DNA of 64,000 nt. Origin: an uncultured Ruminiclostridium sp. (lineage in GTDB: Bacteria > Bacillota > Clostridia > Oscillospirales > Ruminococcaceae). The stretch spans positions 35,749-99,748 of the forward strand of contig CAJUQV010000006.1 in assembly GCA_910588335.1 (NCBI GenBank). Direction: 5' to 3'. A program made the position numbers and the translations under genes. Below the pieces are notes generated by a model, which saw only the letters and a program-made list of their open reading frames with translations, was not told where the DNA came from and searched no databases. Positions 1 through 8,520 of this stretch are shown piece after piece. The stretch's first letter is position 1. Every line of letters starts with the position of its first letter.

Positions 1-1280
1 TCAACTGTTTCCGCTGCGGTTTCGGCGGGCGCTTCTACCTCTTCCTCAACAGTTTCCGTAACAGTTTCGGCAGGTGTTTCAATTACTTCCTCAAATGTTT
101 CCGCGGCGGTTTCAACGGGCGCTTCTGCCTCTTCCACAACTGTTTCCGTAACAATTTCAACGGGAGTTTCCGCCGCTTCCTCAATCGTTTCCGCTGCGGC
201 TTCGACAAATATATTTGCCGCTTCTTCGCCGATTCCCGCCGTTTTTTCGCCTGTCTCCCCAGTGATAGCCGAATCGGAATCGGTATCCGCTTTCGTGTTA
301 AAGCTTTCCTTAACTTTTTCCGCTTTCTTTTCCGCTGCGGTTTTAATATTGGCATAGTTGTTTCCGGCGGGAGCGGGCTTCATTATATTTGTGGAATCGG
401 TATTGAAGCGGCGCAGAACTTCAAGCTCATGATTTGTCCCTATTTTTCCGAGACCTAAAAAAACTCCGTCGGAGCCTTCAATATAATATCCCTTATCATA
501 AATTATATCAAACCTTATCCTGTCCGCGTCAAGGGAAGCCCCGTTTCTGAAAAGCTTGGTCTGCTTTTCGTCAAGCCGCGCCTTGGGAAGCTGTCCGTAC
601 AGCTTTTCAAGCGGCAAAAGCAAAGATTCCAGCTCTTCCGCGGATTTTTCCTCCAGCTCACGAAGACGGTAACAATCGTCTAAAGTAAAAACACCCGACC
701 TTACCCTTATCAGAGAGGTCATTACCGCTCCCGTTTCCAATTTCTGTCCTATATCGTGTATTAAAGTGCGTATGTAAGTGCCCTTGGAGCAGGTCACCGA
801 CATTTCGCCGCTGTTGTATTCGTATTTTTGTACTTTAAGCTCGTAAATATTTATTTTACGCGGCTGTCTGCTCACCACCTCGCCCTTTCGCGCAAGGTCG
901 TAAAGCCTTTGCCCGTTTACCTTTACTGCGGAATACATGGGAGGAGTCTGTAACTGCTCCCCTGTAAAAACCCTTTCTATCATGGGCATTTTATTGCGGC
1001 TCACATAAGCGTCGCAAGTGGACAGAACCTTTCCCGTTATATCTTGAGTATCGGTGGTTATTCCGAACTGAAAGCCCGCCACATACTGCTTGGTATCGTC
1101 GGGGCAGAAATCCACCGCCTTTGTGGCGTCGCCCACAAAAACGGGAAGAACCCCTTCCGCCATCGGATCAAGCGTTCCGCCGTGTCCAACTTTTTTCGTC
1201 TTATATATACGGCGAACCTTGGCCACAACGTCAAATGAGGTCATTCCCTTTTCCTTGTAAATGCAAATTATTCCGTTCAT
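1..1280 (-). CDS. truB: tRNA pseudouridine(55) synthase TruB with long acidic tail (3' end outside window)
   Basis: TruB isomerises uridine 55 in the T-loop of tRNAs. The catalytic motif GGTLDPMAEG is visible around residues 34-43, with Asp38 as the expected nucleophile, followed by the usual TruB blocks (TGEQLQTPPMYSAVKV, KGTYIRTLIHDIG). The ATG is preceded by AAAGGACT. The catalytic body seems to end near residue 290. The frame then stays open for at least 135 more residues to the window edge as a low-complexity tail of Glu, Ala, Thr, Val and Pro, with recurring blocks such as EEVEAPVETAAET. TruB proteins are usually about 300 residues, so this tail is an addition. It is the last visible gene of rbfA-nrnA-truB, 50 bp after nrnA. 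The enzyme identity is secure; the role of the tail is unknown. Confidence 0.93.
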   Translation of the reverse strand, partial: MNGIICIYKEKGMTSFDVVAKVRRIYKTKKVGHGGTLDPMAEGVLPVFVGDATKAVDFCPDDTKQYVAGFQFGITTDTQDITGKVLSTCDAYVSRNKMPMIERVFTGEQLQTPPMYSAVKVNGQRLYDLARKGEVVSRQPRKINIYELKVQKYEYNSGEMSVTCSKGTYIRTLIHDIGQKLETGAVMTSLIRVRSGVFTLDDCYRLRELEEKSAEELESLLLPLEKLYGQLPKARLDEKQTKLFRNGASLDADRIRFDIIYDKGYYIEGSDGVFLGLGKIGTNHELEVLRRFNTDSTNIMKPAPAGNNYANIKTAAEKKAEKVKESFNTKADTDSDSAITGETGEKTAGIGEEAANIFVEAAAETIEEAAETPVEIVTETVVEEAEAPVETAAETFEEVIETPAETVTETVEEEVEAPAETAAETV

Positions 1281-1330
1281 ACCATTATGAAAGTCCTTTC
1301 TCCCGAAAAGGGCATTCAGATTTTCAGCGT

Positions 1331-2296
1331 TTAATTTAACAGCTTTTCAACAACCTTTGTAACTTCTTCCTTTATAAGCCTTTTGGCTTCCTCCGCGTCG
1401 GCGGCTTTTATTGTACAGCCCGCCGCCCTTATATGTCCGCCGCCGCCGAAATGTCCGCATATCTCCTGCACATTTACGCTGTTTGAGCGAAGAGAGGCTT
1501 TCCAGCCCTCTTCCTTTTCCTTAAGCACTATTCCCACCTCTACGCCCTGTATCTGTCTGGGCAAAGCGGAAATTCCGTTTACGTCCTCGGCGTCCACGCT
1601 GTCTAAAATTTCCTTTGAAAGAGCTATGACCGCGCCTTTGTCCTCGGCAAAAAACTCGATATTTTCAAACACATAACGTTCCAGTCCGATACGCGCTTTT
1701 GTTTTCATATCAAAAAGGACGTAATTTAGTGCGGCGGCGTCAAAGCCGTACTCCATCAGCTCTCCCGCCTTCAGATGAGTATGCCTTGTGGTATTCCCAA
1801 ACTTAAAGCAGCCCGTATCGGTGGCTATTCCGGTATAGAGACATTTGGCGATTTTTTCGTCCAAACACTCCGCCTCCAGAAGCTTTATAAGGTCATAAAT
1901 TATTTCACAGGCAGCGGCGGCCGAATCGTCCACGTAAACTCTTTCGGCAAAGGGCCGATGGGATATGTGATGGTCTATGGCAAGATCGACCTTGTCCCCA
2001 TAAAGCTTTTCCAAATCTCCCAGCAACGACCTGTCCGCCACGTCCACCGAAACCACGAAGCTTTCATCAAACTGCTGCTTTTCCACCGCCTCTTTCATAT
2101 AGGAAAACCTTTCGGATAAAGGGTCGGAACAGGCAAGACGCGCTTTTTTTCCCAGTCTTTGCAGTGCGCCGCAAAGTCCATAGGCACAGCCCTCCGTATC
2201 CCCGTCGGGGTTAGCGTGAGACAAGATCAGGAAATTATCATGCCCGATAAAAAACTCCGCCGCCTGCTTCAAAGTAATATTAGTCGCTTTGTTCAT
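1331..2296 (-). CDS. nrnA: DHH/DHHA1 phosphoesterase, NrnA-like oligoribonuclease / pAp phosphatase
   Basis: NrnA-type enzymes degrade 2-5 nt RNA oligomers and dephosphorylate pAp in the cytoplasm. The 321-residue protein has the metal-binding motif HANPDGDT near residue 27, the DHH triad (AIDHHISH) in the middle and the DHHA1 motif GGGGHIRAAG near the C-terminus, the normal order and length for the family. It follows rbfA by 22 bp and precedes truB by 50 bp; rbfA-nrnA-truB is a common Firmicutes order. A related DHH nuclease specificity cannot be excluded from sequence alone. Confidence 0.92.
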   Translation of the reverse strand: MNKATNITLKQAAEFFIGHDNFLILSHANPDGDTEGCAYGLCGALQRLGKKARLACSDPLSERFSYMKEAVEKQQFDESFVVSVDVADRSLLGDLEKLYGDKVDLAIDHHISHRPFAERVYVDDSAAAACEIIYDLIKLLEAECLDEKIAKCLYTGIATDTGCFKFGNTTRHTHLKAGELMEYGFDAAALNYVLFDMKTKARIGLERYVFENIEFFAEDKGAVIALSKEILDSVDAEDVNGISALPRQIQGVEVGIVLKEKEEGWKASLRSNSVNVQEICGHFGGGGHIRAAGCTIKAADAEEAKRLIKEEVTKVVEKLLN

Positions 2297-2318
2297 AACG
2301 CTTTATCCTTTCCTGAGG

Positions 2319-2714
2319 TTATTCTTCCGTTTCATCGGCTTTTTCCTCGCCTTCCGCCGCGCTTTCGCTGTTGTGAGGGAGATTGGTTATGATATTGCTG
2401 ATTTTTTCGTAATAGTCAAGTGAATTATCCGCTACAAAGGTTATTTCGGGCATTTTACGCATTTTTATTCGGGCGTTTATTCTTTTCTTGAAAAATCCTT
2501 CCGCTTTCCGAAGGGCTTCCACGGCTTCCCTCGTTTTTTCACCACCGCCCAAGGCGCTGACGTAAACTTTGCAATAGCTCAGGTCATTGGTTATTTCAAC
2601 GTCGGTTACCGTTACCAAGCCGTTTGCTATGTGCTTATCCTTAAGCTGCGGCATGGCGGCCGAAATTTCACGCTTTACGTCCTCGGTGAGACGAGAGATG
2701 TTATGGTTTGGCAT
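2319..2714 (-). CDS. rbfA: 30S ribosome-binding factor RbfA
   Basis: RbfA is a cold-shock and maturation factor that binds the 5' end of 16S rRNA in immature 30S subunits. The 131-residue product has the single KH-like fold signature: N-terminal ISRLTEDVKREISAAM, then VTVTDVEITNDLSYCKVYVS, and the RINARIKMRKMPEITFVADN block. Family members are about 115-130 residues; the acidic C-terminal stretch (SESAAEGEEKADETEE) is a short extension. The ATG is preceded by AAAGGAGCC. It is the first gene after the promoter at 2904-2933, so rbfA-nrnA-truB appears separated from infB by a terminator instead of being read through. Confidence 0.95.
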   Translation of the reverse strand: MPNHNISRLTEDVKREISAAMPQLKDKHIANGLVTVTDVEITNDLSYCKVYVSALGGGEKTREAVEALRKAEGFFKKRINARIKMRKMPEITFVADNSLDYYEKISNIITNLPHNSESAAEGEEKADETEE

Positions 2715-2903
2715 TGGGGGCTCCTTTCTGAGGTTATTGCCCGACAGCTAACTTCGGATATGCTGCGTGCTGTCCTTTAGGCGAAAGCCGAGAAAAAGCC
2801 GCGGGAATACGCACACATTTTAAGGATTTCCGAGAAAGTATTTATGCTATGGCTTGTTTTAAAAATCGGAAACCGAAAATTCGGAAGCAGCTGTGAAAGC
2901 AAT

Positions 2904-2933
2904 ATTATATTATTAACAATTCCGTACTTTCAA
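2904..2933 (-). promoter_or_regulatory. SigA-type promoter of rbfA-nrnA-truB
   Basis: On the minus strand TTGAAA is followed after 18 bases by a perfect TATAAT. The leader to rbfA would be about 180 nt. Just downstream lies a short piece related to repeat R5 (TATGGCTTGTTTTAAAAATC, from 2848). Confidence 0.75.
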
Positions 2934-2948
2934 TACCCCGTCAACAAC

Positions 2949-2974
2949 AAAAGGCGGCTCTTATGCCGCCTTTT
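2949..2974 (-). terminator. Terminator after infB (may work in both directions)
   Basis: The symmetric hairpin AAAAGGCGGC / GCCGCCTTTT, followed by GTTGTT on the minus strand, sits about 35 bp after the infB stop. It separates the rimP-infB unit from rbfA-nrnA-truB. Confidence 0.85.
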
Positions 2975-3010
2975 ATATTTAACGGCGAGTATCGTTAATT
3001 CAGGAGAATC

Positions 3011-5779
3011 CTAATCCCTATACTCCTCCATAAAATAACATTCAAACACATCGCCCTCCTTTATATCGCCGAATTTCTCCAGCGAAACGCCGCACTCGAA
3101 GCCCTGCGCAACTTCCTTCGCGTCGTCCTTGAAACGCTTCAGACCCGCAATCTTGTCGTCGGCTACGATTATACCGTCACGCACCACTCTTATCATTGTA
3201 TTACGCTGAAGTTTGCCGTCCGTAACATAACAGCCCGCTACGGGACCAACTCCGGTAATCTTATAGGTCATTCTGACTTCCGCCTTGCCCAACATAATTT
3301 CCCTGAACTTAGGCGCAAGCATACCCTTCATCGCCGTTTCGATCTCTTCTATGGCGTCGTAAATTATACGGTAAAGTCTTAAGTCAACGCCGTCTCTCTT
3401 GGCATTTTCCTGCGCGGCGGGATTCGGTCTTACGTTAAAGCCGATAATAATGGCGTTTGAAGCGCTGGCTAACATTACGTCGCTTTCGCTTACCGCGCCT
3501 ACCGCTCCGTGAATAACTCTTACTCTTACCTCGTTGTTGGAAAGCTTTTCAAGGGACTGCTTCACCGCTTCTACCGAGCCCTGTACGTCCGCTTTGACGA
3601 TCAGTCTCAGCTCCTTCATTTCGCCTTCCTCTATATGAGCAAACAGGTTGTCAAGAGTTACCTTCTGATAAAGACTGAACTGAGCTTCCTTCTCCTCGAA
3701 CTTGCGCTTCTGCACCAGCTCTCTGGCAAGCTTTTCGTCTTCTACCACGGCAAAAGCGTCACCCGCCGAGGGAACCTCGCCGAGACCCATTATCTCAACG
3801 GGAACGCTGGGTCCCGCTTCCTTTATGGAATGTCCCGTATCGTCTCGCATTACCCTTACGTGACCCACCGCGGTGCCCGCGATGATAACGTCTCCGGAAT
3901 GCAAAGTGCCGTTTTGCACCAGAAGCGTGGCGATGGGGCCTCTTCCCTTGTCGAGTCTCGCTTCGATTACCGCGCCCTTGGCCAAACGGTTGGGGTTGGC
4001 CTTAAGCTCCATAACGTCCGCCGTAAGATTGACCATTTCCAAAAGGGTATCCATTCCCTCGCCCGTTTTCGCGGATACGGGAACACAGATAATGTCGCCG
4101 CCCCACTCTTCGCACACAAGCTCGTACTCGGTAAGAGTCTGCTTTATCTTTTCGGGATTTGCGCCGGGTTTATCTATTTTGTTTATGGCCACTATTATGC
4201 TTACTCCCGCGTCCTTTGCGTGATGAATGGCTTCTACGGTCTGGGGCATTATTCCGTCGTCCGCCGCAACGACGAGTATGGCTATATCGGTGATTTGAGC
4301 GCCTCTTGCGCGCATGGCCGTAAAGGCCTCATGTCCGGGGGTGTCTAAGAAGGTTATATCCCTTCCGCCGACGGTAACGCGGTAAGCGCCTATATGCTGA
4401 GTAATGCCGCCCGCTTCTCCCGCCGCAACATGAGCGTTCCTTATATAGTCGAGAATTGAAGTTTTTCCGTGGTCAACGTGTCCCATAACGACCACAACGG
4501 GGCTTCTGGAAACCAAATCTTCGCTGTTGTCCTCCACCTCGTCGAAAAGTCTTTCCTCTATGGTGACAATTACCTCTTTTTCAACCTTCGCGCCCAACTC
4601 TTCGGCTACAAGCGAAGCTGTGTCAAAGTCTATCACCTGATTTATGGAGCACATCTCGCCTAACTGCATCAGCTTTTTGATAACCTCGGCGGCATTTACC
4701 TTAAGCCTTGAAGCAAGCTCGCTAACCACAATTTCATCTGGTATCTGTACCTTAAGCTGCTGCTTTCTCGCTCTTTCAAGCTCAAGCCTCTTAAGCTTCT
4801 GAGCCTCGGTTTCGCGGGTGTTTTTACCGTACTGTCCGCGCTTCTGGCGGCTTTTCTGGTCTATCTTCTGCTTTCTTCCCGCAAATTCGCTGCCCTTCTT
4901 GGAAGTGCTTTGTGCTATGGACTCGTATTTTTCGTTATACTTATCCAAATCCACATAGCTTCCCCTTGTATCAACCCGCTTAGTTACCTGTTCGCCTCTC
5001 TGCTGAGCGGCCTGTTTCTCCTTTTTCTTGGCTATCGGAGGTTCGTTGGTCTTTATGGCGGAAATATCAACCTTGGCGGCAGGCGTCTTTGGAGCTATAG
5101 ATGCCGATTTTGCGCGTTCGGCTTCTTGCCTTGGCTTGGACTGAGGGGTGTTATTGTTATTATGACCCTGTTTGGGCTTGTTGGCGGAATTCTGACTCTG
5201 ATTGGCGTTTTGGACAGATCTGGGCTGATTGGGCTGGACGGGCTTTGAAACAGGCTGTTTTTCGGCGGGCTTTGCCGCGGTTTTTTTGGCTTCCTCCGCT
5301 TTTTTGGCCTCTTCGGCGGCTTTTCGTGCTTCTTCCGCCTTTCTCGCCTCTTCCTTTGCTTTTTCGGCATTCCGGGCTTCTTCCGCCCTTCTTGCCTCCT
5401 CGGCTTTTCTGGCTTCTTCCTTGGCCTGCTCCGCCTTTCGGGCTTCCTCAGCCTTTCGTGCCTCTTCAGCCTTTTTCGCCTCTTCGGCTTTCTTAGCTTC
5501 CTCGGCGGCTTTTCTTTCCTGCTCTTCCTTAGCCCGCCGTTCCGCTTCGGCCTTTTCTCTGCGCGCTTTTTCGCCCTCGGCATAATACGCGTCAAAGCTG
5601 TCCACCTGATTATCCTGCGTCAGCTTATCCAAAACCACGTCAAGCTCTTCGCCAATAAAGCTCGCGCCTATTTTTTTCTCCACGCCCAAATAATTCGCCA
5701 CTATCTCAATAGCCTCATTCGGCGCTACATTCAGATCCTTTGCGAAATCTCTGATTTTTGCTTTAGAATTGGTTTCCAT
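3011..5779 (-). CDS. infB: Translation initiation factor IF-2
   Basis: IF-2 is the GTPase that brings fMet-tRNA to the 30S subunit. The 922-residue protein has an N-terminal IF2_N module (residues 1-50), then a long charged region (about 75-170) made of tandem KAEEARKAEE-type units, a Gln/Asn/Pro-rich linker, a second IF2_N module (about 345-395) and the G domain with GHVDHGKT, DTPGHEA and NKIDKPGANP. Domains II-IV follow, ending in the C1/C2 region. The Ala/Glu/Lys repeats probably form a long single helix; they vary freely among IF-2 proteins. The start is preceded by GGGGGAAATT. It is the last gene of rimP-nusA-rnpM-L7Ae-infB, and a terminator follows directly. Confidence 0.97.
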   Translation of the reverse strand: METNSKAKIRDFAKDLNVAPNEAIEIVANYLGVEKKIGASFIGEELDVVLDKLTQDNQVDSFDAYYAEGEKARREKAEAERRAKEEQERKAAEEAKKAEEAKKAEEARKAEEARKAEQAKEEARKAEEARRAEEARNAEKAKEEARKAEEARKAAEEAKKAEEAKKTAAKPAEKQPVSKPVQPNQPRSVQNANQSQNSANKPKQGHNNNNTPQSKPRQEAERAKSASIAPKTPAAKVDISAIKTNEPPIAKKKEKQAAQQRGEQVTKRVDTRGSYVDLDKYNEKYESIAQSTSKKGSEFAGRKQKIDQKSRQKRGQYGKNTRETEAQKLKRLELERARKQQLKVQIPDEIVVSELASRLKVNAAEVIKKLMQLGEMCSINQVIDFDTASLVAEELGAKVEKEVIVTIEERLFDEVEDNSEDLVSRSPVVVVMGHVDHGKTSILDYIRNAHVAAGEAGGITQHIGAYRVTVGGRDITFLDTPGHEAFTAMRARGAQITDIAILVVAADDGIMPQTVEAIHHAKDAGVSIIVAINKIDKPGANPEKIKQTLTEYELVCEEWGGDIICVPVSAKTGEGMDTLLEMVNLTADVMELKANPNRLAKGAVIEARLDKGRGPIATLLVQNGTLHSGDVIIAGTAVGHVRVMRDDTGHSIKEAGPSVPVEIMGLGEVPSAGDAFAVVEDEKLARELVQKRKFEEKEAQFSLYQKVTLDNLFAHIEEGEMKELRLIVKADVQGSVEAVKQSLEKLSNNEVRVRVIHGAVGAVSESDVMLASASNAIIIGFNVRPNPAAQENAKRDGVDLRLYRIIYDAIEEIETAMKGMLAPKFREIMLGKAEVRMTYKITGVGPVAGCYVTDGKLQRNTMIRVVRDGIIVADDKIAGLKRFKDDAKEVAQGFECGVSLEKFGDIKEGDVFECYFMEEYRD

Positions 5780-5853
5780 TCAATTTCCCCCAAGATTGTA
5801 AGGTAATTTGCCAAAGGCTGTGCTTCCGCCTTCGGATTTAATTTAATATTATT

Positions 5854-6165
5854 TTATCTTATCGGCTCACAGCCTTGGGAAAGTGCTTTCCAAAAGCCCT
5901 CGTCCGTAATTGCCGCAATGCCTGTTTTTTTTCCTATAATGCCCTCGATCTGTTCCATATCGGCGTCCAATATAACAATATCCAATTCGGGGCGGTGCTT
6001 GCCCCTTAAAAAGAGCACCTCTTTTTTTGTTTTCGGGGAGAGATCCTTTGAAAGAGCTATTCCCTTAACCCTTGTTTTCGGGTCGGTCATTTCCCGTTTT
6101 ACCGCATCAAAACCAACAATAAGACAACCAGTCTTTTTCATTAGCCCCAAAGTAGACAAATTCAC
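5854..6165 (-). CDS. L7Ae/L30e-family RNA-binding protein (YlxQ type)
   Basis: A 103-residue L7Ae/L30e/S12e-fold protein of the type called YlxQ in Bacillus, which binds kink-turn RNA. Visible features are the early GLMKKTGCLIVGFDAV block and the KGIALSKDLSPKTKKEVLFL stretch. It overlaps the upstream rnpM gene by four bases (ATGA), indicating translational coupling, and precedes infB by 74 bp. The nusA-rnpM-ylxQ-infB order is conserved in Firmicutes. Its exact cellular role is not settled. Confidence 0.88.
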   Translation of the reverse strand: MNLSTLGLMKKTGCLIVGFDAVKREMTDPKTRVKGIALSKDLSPKTKKEVLFLRGKHRPELDIVILDADMEQIEGIIGKKTGIAAITDEGFWKALSQGCEPIR

Positions 6166-6440
6166 GCTTCTTCTCCCTCGGCCGCTTTTATTTCAGCCTC
6201 AAGCTGTTCGTACACCTCGCCGCCTATTTTACACTTTAGCGAACGCTCCAGCGATTTTTTCTTAACCGCTTTTTTAAAGCATTCCGACGACTTACAGATG
6301 TACGCCCCCCTGCCGTTTTTCTTTCCCGTAAGATCAAGAGCTATTTCTCCTTCCTTACTCCTAACTATGCGCAGAAGGCCTTTTTTTCCTATCATTTCAT
6401 CACAGCCGAGACATTTTCTCAGCGGTTCAACCTTTCCCAC
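6162..6440 (-). CDS. rnpM: YlxR / RnpM family RNA-binding protein
   Basis: The 92-residue protein has the DUF448/YlxR signature: PLRKCLGCDEMIGKKGLLRI at the N-terminus and DLTGKKNGRGAYIC in the middle. Members bind RNA, and the Bacillus protein was described as a modulator of RNase P (RnpM). It lies between nusA (29 bp away) and the L7Ae gene (ATGA overlap), its standard position. The two N-terminal cysteines and the GRGAYIC cysteine are kept. Family assignment is secure; function is inferred from the family. Confidence 0.9.
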   Translation of the reverse strand: MGKVEPLRKCLGCDEMIGKKGLLRIVRSKEGEIALDLTGKKNGRGAYICKSSECFKKAVKKKSLERSLKCKIGGEVYEQLEAEIKAAEGEEA

Positions 6441-6469
6441 AAGCTGCCCTTTCCCTATTTCAAATTATA

Positions 6470-7534
6470 TTAACCCTCAAAAAATCCGCTTTCGGGCTTT
6501 ATGTCGATTTTGTATCCCGTAAGCTTGGCCGCCAGCTTGGCGTTTTGCCCCTTGTTGCCAATGGCTAATGAAAGCTGATTGTCGGGAACAACTACCGTAC
6601 AGGACTTTATCTCCTCGTCGGGTATATCCACGCTTATTACGTCGGCGGGCTTCAAGGCCTGCTTTATAAACTCGCAGGGATCGTCGTTATATATTACTAT
6701 ATCTATTTTTTCGCCGCAAAGCTCGTCGCATATCTTGGAAATTCTGCTTCTCTGCGGGCCTATACAGGCGCCCAAAGGATCCACGTTGGGGTCGTTGCTG
6801 ATAACCGCCATTTTACTGCGCTGCCCCGGCTCTCTGCTTATTGACTTTATTTCAACAATGCCCTCGAAAATTTCCGGAACCTCCTGTTCAAAAAGCCTTT
6901 TTATAAAATCGCGGTTCGTTCTGCTTATTTTGAGCATCGGACGGCGGTCGGCGGGAGACGCACCGCTTACGAACACCTTTATCATATCGTTTTCGTGAAG
7001 CTCGTCTGCGGGAAGCTGCTCGCTTCTGAAAAGCATTACCTCGTTGCCTTTTATTTCCACCGTTGCGTTACCGGTGGCGGGTTCAACCTTAAGCACCTTT
7101 ACGGAAACCGCCTCATTCTGAAGTTCGCCCCATTGTTCAACCAGCTTGCTGCGTTCCACGTCCTTGATGCCCTGCTTCATAACCTGTTTGGCGGTCTGGG
7201 CGGCGATTCTTCCGAAATGCATCGTATCAAGGGGAATTATACAGGTATCTCCCGGTTTATAGCGTTTGCTGTACTTTTTGGCTTCCTCCGCCGAAATCTG
7301 GTTGGCGTCGTCCTCTACCTCCTCGACAACCTCCTTTAACAGAGCCACTTCAAGGGCTCCCGTTCTTTCGTTTACGGTATATTTTACATTTTCGCAGCGG
7401 GGATATTCCTTTTTTACCGCAATTCCCACCGCGGTCTCAATCTTTTCTATCAGAAGCTCAGACTCAATTCCCTTTTCATCAGCAAGCATTTTAAGAGCAT
7501 CGTAAAAGCTAACATTTTTTTCGTTGGCAGCCAT
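6470..7534 (-). CDS. nusA: Transcription termination/antitermination factor NusA
   Basis: NusA binds RNA polymerase and modulates pausing, termination and antitermination. At 354 residues it has the N-terminal polymerase-binding domain (about 1-125), an S1 domain (about 135-200), then KH1 and KH2 with the conserved block DPNVDPLGACIGPQRSRISK and the LAIGNKGQNAKLAAKLTG motif near the end. The acidic AR repeats of proteobacterial NusA are absent, as usual in Gram-positives. It follows rimP by 52 bp and precedes rnpM by 29 bp. Confidence 0.96.
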   Translation of the reverse strand: MAANEKNVSFYDALKMLADEKGIESELLIEKIETAVGIAVKKEYPRCENVKYTVNERTGALEVALLKEVVEEVEDDANQISAEEAKKYSKRYKPGDTCIIPLDTMHFGRIAAQTAKQVMKQGIKDVERSKLVEQWGELQNEAVSVKVLKVEPATGNATVEIKGNEVMLFRSEQLPADELHENDMIKVFVSGASPADRRPMLKISRTNRDFIKRLFEQEVPEIFEGIVEIKSISREPGQRSKMAVISNDPNVDPLGACIGPQRSRISKICDELCGEKIDIVIYNDDPCEFIKQALKPADVISVDIPDEEIKSCTVVVPDNQLSLAIGNKGQNAKLAAKLTGYKIDIKPESGFFEG

Positions 7535-7586
7535 TTCAGCATTCCTCCTGTGAATTATCGGCTAATATATATCAGATGATTTTCGA

Positions 7587-8138
7587 TCAATCGTCGTTTT
7601 CTTCGGTCATATCGGACCGTATGTCAACGGATTCCGTTTCTTCCGCGTCGTACTCTTCAAGCTCTTCCGGCTCGTAATTTACCTTTATGCACTTGGAAAG
7701 TTTTATCTTTTCTCCCTCTACCGTAATCGAAGCTTCTTCCTCGTCGTACTCCTCAAGGATCCCCGTTTTATAACGTTCCCCACCGTCGGATTTAACGTGG
7801 GCGCTGACCCGCTGACCTAAAGATTCCTTAAAATGTTCGGGTTTTCTCAATTTTTTGTACACTCCAGGGGTGCCTATTTCAAGAATATCCACCTGTTCGA
7901 TAAACTTCTGCCTGTCAAAAAGCTCGTTTATCGGCCGGGACAGTTCCTCGCACTTATCGCTGTCCATACCATCCTCATTGTCAAAGAGCACTCTGAGATA
8001 CCACATCGCTCCCTCTTTTTCAAAGCAGACGTCATAAAGCCTACAGCCCGCTTTTTCTATAAGAGGTTTCGCAAGTCGCAGCGCCTCCTCCTCTATTTTG
8101 GGAGCAAGCGCCTTTTTGCCGCCTTTTTCTTTTGCCAT
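7587..8138 (-). CDS. rimP: Ribosome maturation factor RimP
   Basis: RimP assists 30S subunit assembly. The 183-residue protein shows the two expected domains: the N-terminal alpha/beta domain, including LRVLFDNEDGMDSDKCEELS, VDILEIGTPGVYKKLRKPEH at the junction, and the C-terminal SH3-like domain that ends in a strongly acidic tail (EPEELEEYDAEETESVD). The tail makes it slightly longer than the typical 150-160 residues. It is the first gene of the rimP-infB operon and is transcribed from a consensus promoter about 130 bp upstream. Confidence 0.93.
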   Translation of the reverse strand: MAKEKGGKKALAPKIEEEALRLAKPLIEKAGCRLYDVCFEKEGAMWYLRVLFDNEDGMDSDKCEELSRPINELFDRQKFIEQVDILEIGTPGVYKKLRKPEHFKESLGQRVSAHVKSDGGERYKTGILEEYDEEEASITVEGEKIKLSKCIKVNYEPEELEEYDAEETESVDIRSDMTEENDD

Positions 8139-8215
8139 TCATTTTCTCCGTTCAAAAAAGCCGCCTGTACGGAGGGTTTTCGGTAAAATTTCAAAAAAGC
8201 CCTCAAACAAACGTT

Positions 8216-8240
8216 AAGACCGAGTTGCAAACCCAGTCTT
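8216..8240 (-). ncRNA. rimP leader hairpin
   Basis: About 20 nt after the predicted transcription start the leader forms a strong hairpin, with arms AAGACTGGGT and ACTCGGTCTT. Position and form resemble the 'rimP leader' RNA motif reported for Firmicutes rimP operons; I base that on recall, not on a covariance search. About 75 nt of further leader lies before the rimP start. Confidence 0.5.
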
Positions 8241-8268
8241 ACCATACTCTATCATTATCATCGTATTG

Positions 8269-8297
8269 ATTATATCACTAAAATTTACCTTTGTCAA
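8269..8297 (-). promoter_or_regulatory. Consensus SigA promoter of the rimP-nusA-infB operon
   Basis: On the minus strand TTGACA is followed after exactly 17 bases by TATAAT, a full match to the consensus at both boxes. Confidence 0.9.
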
Positions 8298-8345
8298 TGG
8301 TTTTGTGACAAATTTTTAAAAATTCAAAAAAATTTTTCTAAAACC

Positions 8346-8374
8346 TTGACAACCTTCTCTCACAGTGATATAAT
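8346..8374 (+). promoter_or_regulatory. Consensus SigA promoter of the TPP riboswitch-thiT transcript
   Basis: TTGACA, 17 bases, TATAAT. The transcript would begin about 25 nt before the TPP aptamer. It is divergent from the equally perfect rimP promoter about 50 bp away. Confidence 0.9.
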
Positions 8375-8403
8375 TTTTTTGTCGGTCAGAAAAGGCCGGC
8401 AAA

Positions 8404-8498
8404 ATAAGCAGGGAGCTGATATTTCGGCTGAGAGGAAACGGATTGACGTTTCGACCTATTGACCTGATTCGGATAATGCCGACGTAGGGAGAATAGAT
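8404..8498 (+). promoter_or_regulatory. TPP (thiamin pyrophosphate) riboswitch aptamer
   Basis: The thi-box core is clear: GGGAGCTG and GGCTGAGAGG at the 5' side, then GACCTGATTCGGATAATGCC and GACGTAGGGA at the 3' side. These are the pyrimidine- and pyrophosphate-sensing segments of the TPP class. It lies between a consensus promoter and an intrinsic terminator in front of thiT, so TPP binding is expected to favour termination. Confidence 0.96.
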
Positions 8499-8520
8499 TT
8501 GTATTTTACGATACCTCACG

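Noticed and set aside
83..355. Open frame rich in Arg/Lys opposite the TruB tail
   Set aside because: It is in another frame of the same strand as the truB repeat region; the basic composition is a by-product of the Glu/Ala codons of the tail.
3509..4348. 279-codon plus-strand frame inside infB
   Set aside because: Shadow of the IF-2 G domain region.
5095..5595. Arg/Lys/Pro-rich frame and long plus-strand frames over the infB repeat region
   Set aside because: All follow from the KAEEA codon repeats of infB read in other frames; no start sites or family resemblance.
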